Positions 6,999-13,699 of a stretch of DNA of 18,336 nt are shown in pieces. How positions within the stretch are numbered: position 1 is the first letter of the stretch; every line of letters begins with the position of its first letter. Made by a program: the position numbers and the translations under genes. The notes beneath the pieces are model-generated. The model worked only from the letters and a program-made list of their open reading frames with translations, did no database searches and was not told the DNA's origin. This DNA comes from RGIG3009 sp045595845 (GTDB lineage Bacteria; Bacillota; Clostridia; Oscillospirales; Acutalibacteraceae): NCBI GenBank assembly GCA_045595845.1, contig JAZOBF010000044.1, positions 1-18,336 of the forward strand. The letters run 5' to 3'.

Positions 6999-8870
6999 AT
7001 GGCGCGCATTCAGGTCTTGGATAAACACACAGCCGAACTTATTGCCGCGGGAGAAGTGGTGGAACGGCCGGCTTCGGTGGTCAAAGAATTGGTGGAAAAC
7101 GCTATTGATGCCGGTGCCTCTACCATTACCGTGGAAATCAAAAACGGCGGTATTTCCTATATCGGTATTACCGATAACGGATGCGGATTTGCAAGAGAAG
7201 ATGTGCCGACCGCGTTTTTGCGACACGCGACCAGTAAAATTCGTCGGGAGGACGACCTCAATTGCATCGGTACTCTGGGATTTCGGGGCGAGGCGCTGGC
7301 ATCCATAGCGGCGGTGGCGCGCGTCGAGTTGATTACCCGTACCGAGGACGAATTGGCGGGTACGCGGTATGTCATTGAGGGAGGCGAAGAACGCGAGCTC
7401 GCCGATGTCGGATGTGCGCGCGGTTCGACGATCTGCGTGCGCGATCTGTTTTATAATGTCCCTGCGCGCATGAAGTTTTTGAAAAAGGATGTGGGCGAGG
7501 CAAACGCGGTTGCCGGCGTGGTGGACCGTTTGGCTTTATCGCACCCCGAAATTTCGCTGCGCTTTATCCGCGAGGGGCGCGACGAGTTGTTAACTCCCGG
7601 AAACGGGGATTTGTATGCGTGTATCGGTGCTGTATTGGGACGCGAGTTTGCCAAAACGCTCACCCCCGTGGAGTATACCTTGGGCGGCGTGCATGTGTAT
7701 GGTTACTGTTGCCGTCCTGAGGGGGCACGCGCTAACCGCACCATGCAACATTTCTTTGTCAATGGGCGGTATGTGAAAACACGCACCGCCATGGCGGCGA
7801 TTGAGCAAGCGTATAAGGGTTCTGTTATGACGGGGAAATTTCCGTCGTGCGTGTTGTGCATGGATATGCCGCTCGAAACGGTGGATGCCAATGTACACCC
7901 CGCCAAGGTTGAGGTTCGTTTTGTGAACGAAAAACCGGTGTTTGATGCCGTCTATCACGGCGTGCTTTCCGCATTGGCAGGCAACAGCGTGCCGAAGCAA
8001 GCGTCGTTGCCGACAGCAATTATGCAACCGCCGAAGCCGGAATACATCAAGCCCACACCCGCCCGTGAGATTGCCCGCCGCGTGGTGGAAACACCGCCCC
8101 CGCCGTCTGCACCGTCGGCACCGCCCGTGCGGCCGAAACCGACGGAGTGGGGACGGCCGACGGTTGTACGCGACGGCACATCGGTGATGGATATTTTGTT
8201 TGAAGAGGTAAAAAAACCAACACCTTCGTCAGCACCGATTCCCGTCAAACGGGCAGAACCGATACCGCAACCGATACAGCAAACCATTGAGCCGGAAAAG
8301 CCGGAACCGATTCGCTTACTTGGGGAGGCACTGCATACATACATTCTGGTTGAATGGCGCGGTTCGGTGTATTTTATTGACAAACACGCCGCCCACGAGC
8401 GGTTGTTATACAATCAACTTAAAGAAACCGTCGGACAAGAGGCGCAACTGTTGTTGGCACCGTTGTCGGTGTCGCTGAGTCGGGAAGAATTTACCGCGTT
8501 GACAGAGGCGTCCGAGGCGCTCAAGCAAGCCGGTTTTGAGGTGGAAGAATTCGGCGGGAACACCCTGCTTGTGCGTGCCGTACCGATGATGCTCGCAGAG
8601 GGGGATATTCCCGAAAGTCTGCGAGAAATCGCCGGCGGACTGTTATCCGGTAAACGCGAGATTACCACCGAGAGGTTGGATTGGATTTATCATTCGGTTG
8701 CGTGCCGTGCCGCTGTCAAAGCGGGAGATACCAGCACAACGGCGGAACTTGTAAAATTGGCGGAGCGGGTATTGTATAACGACGATATTCGCACCTGCCC
8801 GCACGGACGGCCGGTTTGCTTTGAACTGACCGCCAAAGAAATTGAAAAACAGTTTGGACGGATCGTATGA
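6999..8870 (+). CDS. mutL: DNA mismatch repair protein MutL (endonuclease-type)
   Basis: The GHKL ATPase that couples MutS to strand excision. It has 623 residues from the ATG at 6999, preceded by AAGGGGG. The ATPase motifs are LVENAIDAG (catalytic E33), DNGCG (59-63) and GFRGEAL (94-100). A proline-rich linker runs about 340-440 (PPPPSAPSAPPVRPKP). The C-terminal dimerisation domain carries endonuclease-type motifs: DKHAAHERLLYN (461-472), ACRAAVKAGD (568-577) and CPHGRP (600-605). The first departs from the consensus DQHA-x2-E-x4-E, with Lys for Gln and Asn for the last Glu. Zn-site residues H463, C569, C600 and H602 are present, so nicking activity is likely but the changes are worth a check. 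The stop overlaps the miaA start (ATGA). Confidence 0.96.
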   Translation: MARIQVLDKHTAELIAAGEVVERPASVVKELVENAIDAGASTITVEIKNGGISYIGITDNGCGFAREDVPTAFLRHATSKIRREDDLNCIGTLGFRGEALASIAAVARVELITRTEDELAGTRYVIEGGEERELADVGCARGSTICVRDLFYNVPARMKFLKKDVGEANAVAGVVDRLALSHPEISLRFIREGRDELLTPGNGDLYACIGAVLGREFAKTLTPVEYTLGGVHVYGYCCRPEGARANRTMQHFFVNGRYVKTRTAMAAIEQAYKGSVMTGKFPSCVLCMDMPLETVDANVHPAKVEVRFVNEKPVFDAVYHGVLSALAGNSVPKQASLPTAIMQPPKPEYIKPTPAREIARRVVETPPPPSAPSAPPVRPKPTEWGRPTVVRDGTSVMDILFEEVKKPTPSSAPIPVKRAEPIPQPIQQTIEPEKPEPIRLLGEALHTYILVEWRGSVYFIDKHAAHERLLYNQLKETVGQEAQLLLAPLSVSLSREEFTALTEASEALKQAGFEVEEFGGNTLLVRAVPMMLAEGDIPESLREIAGGLLSGKREITTERLDWIYHSVACRAAVKAGDTSTTAELVKLAERVLYNDDIRTCPHGRPVCFELTAKEIEKQFGRIV

Positions 8871-9820
8871 TCGCGAAAACAGACAATACCCGCATCCCGT
8901 TGGTGGTGATTGCGGGACCGACCGCCTCCGGCAAAACCGCGATGGCGGTGGAGATGTGCCGCCGTTTTAACGGCGAGGTCGTTTCGGCGGATTCTATGCA
9001 GGTGTACACAACCTTACGCATCGGCACGGCACGGCCGACCGAGGAGGAACAGGGCGGTATTCCGCATCATCTGATGGGCTTTTTGCCGCCGAATGCGTCT
9101 TACAGCGTGGCAAAATATGCCGAGCAGGCGCATACCGTGATTGCGGATATTCATGCGCGCGGTAAGTTGCCGGTGCTCTGCGGCGGTACAGGATTGTACA
9201 TACAGGCGGTAACCGAAAATTTATCGTATGAGCAGCAACCCGAAAACCGTGAGGTGCGTGAGCGTCTGCGGGCGCGTATCGAATGCGAAGGCGGGGAAGC
9301 GTTGCTCGCGGAATTGGCAAGTCGAGATCCCGAAACGGCGGCGCGCTTGCACCCGCATGACCATGGGCGTATTATCCGCGCGTTGGAAATTGTGGAAACG
9401 ACGGGGCGAACCATCACGCAACAAAACAAAGAATCGCGAAAGACGGCATCACCGTACACCCTGTGCGGATTGCGCTTGGAATTTCATGACCGCGAGCGGT
9501 TATATGACCGTATCAATCGCCGCGTGACCGCCATGCTTGAAAACGGATTGGTGGAGGAGGCTCAATGGTTGCGAGTGCAGCCGAACACCGATACGGTGCG
9601 TCAGGCAATCGGGTATAAGGAACTCGAATCCTATCTTGCGGGCACCGTTACCTTGGATGAGGCCGCCGATGCGCTGCGGCAAGGGACCAGGCGGTATGCG
9701 AAACGACAGTTGTCGTGGTTTCGACATCAGGAATGGATGACATCGGTGTATATGGACGAGTCCGACGCCGCCGAACGCGCAGCGGCGTGTATTGAACAAT
9801 TTTTGCGAAAGGAGAAGTGA
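8867..9820 (+). CDS. miaA: tRNA dimethylallyltransferase MiaA
   Basis: Transfers the dimethylallyl group from DMAPP to N6 of A37 in tRNAs reading UNN codons, giving i6A, the substrate of MiaB. The 317 residues fit the family. The P-loop is GPTASGKT (17-24), followed by ADSMQVY (41-47) with the conserved Asp, then GGIPHHL and GGTGLYIQA (106-114). The C-terminal part has the ALRQGTRRYAKRQLSWFRHQ signature. The start overlaps the mutL stop by four bases (ATGA), typical of translational coupling. hfq, a common next gene in mutS-mutL-miaA clusters, is not present; a membrane adaptor gene follows after 4 bases. Confidence 0.97.
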   Translation: MIAKTDNTRIPLVVIAGPTASGKTAMAVEMCRRFNGEVVSADSMQVYTTLRIGTARPTEEEQGGIPHHLMGFLPPNASYSVAKYAEQAHTVIADIHARGKLPVLCGGTGLYIQAVTENLSYEQQPENREVRERLRARIECEGGEALLAELASRDPETAARLHPHDHGRIIRALEIVETTGRTITQQNKESRKTASPYTLCGLRLEFHDRERLYDRINRRVTAMLENGLVEEAQWLRVQPNTDTVRQAIGYKELESYLAGTVTLDEAADALRQGTRRYAKRQLSWFRHQEWMTSVYMDESDAAERAAACIEQFLRKEK

Positions 9821-9824
9821 GGAT

Positions 9825-11048
9825 ATGAGCCAAACAGCCAAACGCATTTTGATTGTGCTGTTGTCGTTGTTGCTCATTGTGTATGTGGGCGTACAAGGAT
9901 ATCTGATCTTCTCTGCGTCGTTGGAAACCATCACGGCGGACAAGGAGATTGCGTATGACACCATCAAAACCACCGGCGTGGTGTATCGCAGTGAATCCGT
10001 TATTCGCCAACAGACAAACGGATATGTGTTTTACACCGTACAGGACGGTAACCGCGTTTCTAAAAACGGGAACATTGCTCATGTGTATCCGAGTGTACAG
10101 GACGCGTTGAGTCAGCAACAGTTAGATTTGTTGGATGAAGAGATTGCTTCCCTTGCCTCTATTAATGAACAAGGGTCCAGCAATCGGGCAAGTCTGAACA
10201 GTATCAATCAGCAGATAAATCAAACCTGGCTTGCCATTTCCCGCTCGGCACAGATGGCATCCTACGGCGAGATCAATAATTTGCATTCTAAGGTGTTGGC
10301 GTTGCTGAACAAAAAGCAACTGACCATCGGCAAGGCGGAAAATTTCGATGCGCGTCTCGCACAGCTTCGGTCTAAGCGCGCCGAACTTGCTACTTCGTTT
10401 CAACGAGCCACCGCTACGGTCACTTCACCCGTTGCCGGATATTTTGTCGGATCGGCGGACGGGTTTGAAGAGCTTTTAAAAACAGACGGCGTGGAATCGC
10501 TTACGGTTGCCGATGTAGAGCAGGCGTTGACATGGGAACCCGCCGTGGACGAAACAAATTTTGTTGGCAAGATTGTCGGCGACTATGAATGGTATTTGGG
10601 TTGTGTGTTGCCGCTTGAAAGTGTGGTGGCACTGAAAAAAGGGTTGCAACTGTCGGTCTGTATGCCCTTCGTGCAAAGCGATCCACTGAGCATGACGGTT
10701 GTCTCGCTCAACAAAGCGGCGGACGATCGAGTGGCCGTTGTGTTGCAATGTACGCAAATGTCGGGTGCATTGTCCACCGTGCGACGCGAACAGGTCGAAA
10801 TTCGTTTGACACAATACGAGGGGATTGTGGTGCCGGATGAGTCGATTTATTTTAACGACCTGCACGAAGCCGGCGTGTATGTGCAAGACGGTAATATTTT
10901 GCGATTCAAACGGATACAGGTGTTATACCATAACGAAACCGAACGCTATTCGGTTTGCGCCATTAAAGACGATAAAGCGTATGTGCAATTGTATGACCGC
11001 ATCGTGACAGGAGGAGAGGATTTGTATGACGGCAAGCTTGTCCGCTGA
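9825..11048 (+). CDS. HlyD-like membrane-anchored adaptor protein, function unknown
   Basis: A 407-residue protein with one N-terminal membrane segment (about 8-30, ILIVLLSLLLIVYVGVQGYL) and a large outside domain. The first beta block (TTGVVYRSESVI...GYVFYTVQDGNRVSKNGNIAHVY) resembles the first half of a HlyD-type lipoyl domain. A helical hairpin (about 95-200) follows, and TSPVAGYFV (about 208-216) resembles the second lipoyl half; beta-rich C-terminal sequence completes an adaptor-like layout. No transporter or outer-membrane partner is nearby. Genes of this type recur upstream of yggS-sepF in Clostridia as far as I recall, so a cell-envelope or division role is possible but unproven. The ATG at 9825 follows GGAGAAGTGAGG. 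It overlaps yggS by 23 bases, so the two are probably translationally coupled. Confidence 0.7.
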   Translation: MSQTAKRILIVLLSLLLIVYVGVQGYLIFSASLETITADKEIAYDTIKTTGVVYRSESVIRQQTNGYVFYTVQDGNRVSKNGNIAHVYPSVQDALSQQQLDLLDEEIASLASINEQGSSNRASLNSINQQINQTWLAISRSAQMASYGEINNLHSKVLALLNKKQLTIGKAENFDARLAQLRSKRAELATSFQRATATVTSPVAGYFVGSADGFEELLKTDGVESLTVADVEQALTWEPAVDETNFVGKIVGDYEWYLGCVLPLESVVALKKGLQLSVCMPFVQSDPLSMTVVSLNKAADDRVAVVLQCTQMSGALSTVRREQVEIRLTQYEGIVVPDESIYFNDLHEAGVYVQDGNILRFKRIQVLYHNETERYSVCAIKDDKAYVQLYDRIVTGGEDLYDGKLVR

Positions 11049-11751
11049 TGCGCTGCGCGTATTAGAAAATTTAAAACGCGTGGAGGAGCGTCTGTGTGAG
11101 GCCTGTGCCGCCGCCGGTCGGCGTCGGGATGAGGTCACACTCATGGCGGTTACCAAAACCGTGGAGCCTGCGCTGATTAATGCGGTGTTGGATGCGGGCG
11201 TGACCTGTATCGGTGAAAATCGCGTGCAGGAATATCTCGGCAAACGCGACGAGCTCCGTTTGGACGGTGTCGACCGCCATTTAATCGGCCATTTGCAGAC
11301 CAATAAGGTTCGCCGCATTGTCGGTGAAGTGGATATGATTCAAACCATTGACAGCGTACATCTCGCCAAAGCCGTGTCGGATGCGGCAAAACATACGGCG
11401 CGCGGCGTGATGGATGTGTTGGTGGAGGTCAATATCGGTGGAGAAGCTTCCAAAAGCGGCGTTTCGCCCCAACAGGTGGAAAATTTTTTGGAAGAAATTT
11501 CGGTGTTTGATGGAATTTATGTGCGCGGATTGATGACAATTCCCCCCATTTTTCATACAGAATACGAAAAACGAGCCATTTTTTACAAAATGCATAAACT
11601 GTTTATTGACATTCAGGGTAAAAAAGTGGATAATAGTAGTATGGAGTTATTGTCCATGGGTATGTCTTCTGATTTTGCGGAGGCTGTGCTGGAAGGGACC
11701 AACTTGGTTCGTGTTGGTTCAGCCATCTTCGGCGAAAGACAGTATAAATGA
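11026..11751 (+). CDS. yggS: YggS/PLPBP family pyridoxal phosphate homeostasis protein
   Basis: A cytoplasmic PLP-binding protein of the alanine racemase N-terminal fold, with no known catalytic activity; family members balance PLP and amino/keto acid pools. The 241 residues fit. PLP Lys is K44 in MAVTKTVEP. Other family motifs are IGENRVQEY, HLIGHLQTNKVR, VLVEVNIGGEASKSGV, GLMTIPP and LSMGMSSDFAEAV, with GTNLVRVGSAIFG near the end. GGAGGAGAGGA lies upstream of the ATG at 11026, inside the end of the HlyD-like gene. It corresponds to ylmE of B. subtilis, which also lies just before sepF (ylmF). The sepF start is 16 bases after the stop. Confidence 0.95.
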   Translation: MTASLSADALRVLENLKRVEERLCEACAAAGRRRDEVTLMAVTKTVEPALINAVLDAGVTCIGENRVQEYLGKRDELRLDGVDRHLIGHLQTNKVRRIVGEVDMIQTIDSVHLAKAVSDAAKHTARGVMDVLVEVNIGGEASKSGVSPQQVENFLEEISVFDGIYVRGLMTIPPIFHTEYEKRAIFYKMHKLFIDIQGKKVDNSSMELLSMGMSSDFAEAVLEGTNLVRVGSAIFGERQYK

Positions 11752-11767
11752 GCAGGAGGAACTGATA

Positions 11768-12202
11768 ATGGGAATTTTGGACAAGCTGGAAGGACTGTTC
11801 GGTGACGCAACCGACGATACCATTGGCATGGAGAACGAAACGGATTTCGTTTCTCGCACCCCCGCAACCGAGGAGGAAGCGGTTGCTCCTCGCAAAAACA
11901 ATAAGGTCGTTAACATCCATGCAACGGCGCAGCTGCAGGTCGTGCTCGTTAAGCCTGAGCGCTTTGACGATGCCAGCGCGGTGGCGGATCATCTGAACGC
12001 CAAACGTACGGTCGTTTTGAATCTGGAATCTTCCAACAAGGATGTGGCACGCCGTATTCTTGATTTCTTGAGCGGTGTGGCATACGCCAACAACGGTCAG
12101 ATTAAAAAGGTCGCCAACTGCACCTATATCATCACGCCGTACAATGTCGGCTTTATGGGTGATTTGTTAGACGAGCTGGAGAATAATGGGCTTTACTTCT
12201 GA
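11768..12202 (+). CDS. sepF: Cell division protein SepF
   Basis: Binds FtsZ, bundles its filaments and tethers the Z ring to the membrane. The 144 residues have the SepF layout: N-terminal amphipathic membrane anchor MGILDKLEGLFG (1-12), an acidic flexible linker (13-44), then the DUF552 core (about 46-140) with VVLVKPERFDDA, LNAKRTVVLNLESSNKDVARRILDFLSG, AYANNGQIKKVANCTYIITPYNV and a short LLDELENNGLYF tail. AGGAGGA at 11754-11760 sets the ATG at 11768. A longer in-frame stretch back to 11606 lies inside yggS and is out-of-frame shadow. The end overlaps ylmH by 17 bases. ylmG, which lies between these genes in B. subtilis, is missing. Confidence 0.95.
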   Translation: MGILDKLEGLFGDATDDTIGMENETDFVSRTPATEEEAVAPRKNNKVVNIHATAQLQVVLVKPERFDDASAVADHLNAKRTVVLNLESSNKDVARRILDFLSGVAYANNGQIKKVANCTYIITPYNVGFMGDLLDELENNGLYF

Positions 12203-12953
12203 TCTGTCGGATGAGGACGCGCTGCTGCGCGCCCGCGTTGAAGATGCCTGTGAATTAAGTGAAATGCGCTCGTGTCCCCGATTTGTCGGCTTCTTGGATG
12301 AACACCGACAGGCGGTGGCACGAGCCGTCTTGCATGAAAAGGGTACCTCGCGGTTTTTGTTTTTCGGCGGATATGAGAATGCGGAACGCACCATATTGGG
12401 CGTGTTTCCGTCGTTTCTTCCGCCGGATTCTGCGTTGTTTCCGCTGTCAGCAATCGGGTTTCACTATCGAAAAACCGCTTCGCTGACTCATCGCGATTTT
12501 CTCGGCGCGCTTCTCTCAACGGGAATCAAGCGCGACAAGCTGGGGGATATTGTTTGCGGTGACGGGCTCTCGGTGGTGATTGCCGACGAGGAATTGGCAC
12601 CCTTTTTAGCACAAACGGTGGATAAAGTGCGTGCGGAAGGCGTGCGTGCCGAATTCCCCTTTACGGACACGATTACGGTGCGCCGTGAATTCCGCGAATA
12701 CCGCGATACGGTCGCCTCTGCGCGCTTGGACGCGGTTGTCAAAGCCGCACTCCGCGTTTCCCGCGAGGAAGCGGCCAGACGCATCGTTTCCGGGATGGTA
12801 TCGTGTAATCATATGCCGTGTGAGGCGGTAGCGCATATTGTTAAGGAAGGTGACACCCTGTCGGTGCGCGGCGAAGGGCGGTTTTTTATCGCCGCACTCG
12901 GCCCTGTCACCAAAAAAGGGCGTTTGGTTATCGAAATTCACAAATTTTTGTAA
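12186..12953 (+). CDS. ylmH: YlmH-type S4-domain RNA-binding protein
   Basis: A 255-residue protein with the N-terminal YlmH domain (FLDEHRQAVARAVL, FFGGYENAERTILGVFP, GFHYRKTASLTHRDFLGALLSTGIKRDKLGDI) and a C-terminal S4 RNA-binding domain (about 178-240: ARLDAVVKAALRVSREEAARRIVSGMVSCNH). The B. subtilis protein has been reported to bind ribosomes and take part in ribosome-associated quality control. Its link to division genes is mainly positional. The ATG at 12186 lies inside the end of sepF, with TGGAG just upstream, implying coupled translation. The divIVA start is 20 bases downstream. The order sepF-ylmH-divIVA-ileS makes the assignment firm; the precise cellular role does not follow from this sequence. 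Confidence 0.93.
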   Translation: MGFTSDLSDEDALLRARVEDACELSEMRSCPRFVGFLDEHRQAVARAVLHEKGTSRFLFFGGYENAERTILGVFPSFLPPDSALFPLSAIGFHYRKTASLTHRDFLGALLSTGIKRDKLGDIVCGDGLSVVIADEELAPFLAQTVDKVRAEGVRAEFPFTDTITVRREFREYRDTVASARLDAVVKAALRVSREEAARRIVSGMVSCNHMPCEAVAHIVKEGDTLSVRGEGRFFIAALGPVTKKGRLVIEIHKFL

Positions 12954-12973
12954 CGGAAAGCGAGGACAACCAG

Positions 12974-13672
12974 ATGTTGACTTTGGAAGAAATCCGCAAT
13001 ATAGAGTTTAGTCGCGGTCGCGGCTACCGTGCCGAAGAAGTGGACGATTTTATTGATGAGTGCGTCAGTACGATAGAGCAACTCGTGCAGGAAAACAATA
13101 CCACTAACCAGAAAATGAAGATGCTGGCGGATAAGGTGGCGGAGTACCGCAACGATGAAGACAGCATCCGCGCGGCGCTTCTCAGTGCGCAACGCACGGG
13201 GGATACCATTATTCGTGACGCACAAGCTAAAGCGAAAGATATGCTCGAAAGTGCCCAGCAGGATGCGCAAGCGGCGCGCGACGCACTCCTCGCCGATGTA
13301 CAACGCGAACAAGAAGAACTGGCACGCGTTCGGCAGGAAGTCAGCGAGTTCAAGGGAAAACTTTTGGCGATGTATAAAGAGCATTTGTCCGTCATCAAGA
13401 TGTTGCCGGAAGAAACCGAAGAGGCACCCGAACCGCAAGCGGATGTGCAAGAACCGACGCCCGCCGAAACGGTTGAGGATGACAGCGACATGGTCGTGGT
13501 GTCCCCCGTGAGCGAAGAGCTGATACAAACCGAATCGGACGAAGAAATGACACCGTTGTCGCGTTTCTCGGATCTGAAATTCGGAAACGATTATGACATT
13601 CATCAAGACGATGACGAAGACGATTCCGAGGACGAAACCGTGTCTCGCGGGTTGTTCCGAAAGAAAAAATAA
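12974..13672 (+). CDS. divIVA: DivIVA family septum/pole scaffold protein
   Basis: A cytoplasmic coiled-coil protein that collects at curved membrane of septa and poles and recruits partners. It has 232 residues. The N-terminal lipid-binding domain is LTLEEIRNIEFSRGRGYRAEEVDDFIDEC (2-30). Coiled coil follows (about 30-155, rich in Glu, Gln, Ala and Lys), including the second DivIVA block SAQRTGDTIIRDAQAKAKDMLESA. The C-terminal third is a low-complexity acidic tail (about 160-225) closing with a basic end, GLFRKKK. Compared with the B. subtilis FTKSFRGY loop, the local FSRGRGY is one residue shorter and has no membrane-inserting Phe before RGY. The ribosome binding site is weak (GCGAGGA). ileS follows after 27 bases. 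Confidence 0.93.
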   Translation: MLTLEEIRNIEFSRGRGYRAEEVDDFIDECVSTIEQLVQENNTTNQKMKMLADKVAEYRNDEDSIRAALLSAQRTGDTIIRDAQAKAKDMLESAQQDAQAARDALLADVQREQEELARVRQEVSEFKGKLLAMYKEHLSVIKMLPEETEEAPEPQADVQEPTPAETVEDDSDMVVVSPVSEELIQTESDEEMTPLSRFSDLKFGNDYDIHQDDDEDDSEDETVSRGLFRKKK

Positions 13673-13699
13673 GAGGGCGTCTAAAAGGAGATTGACCAC

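Noticed and set aside
11606..11767. 54-residue N-terminal extension of SepF
   Set aside because: It lies within yggS in another frame; MGILDKLEGLFG is the expected SepF anchor and AGGAGGA precedes it.
13673..13699. T-box riboswitch before ileS
   Set aside because: 27 bases are far too short, and no T-box core sequence is present.
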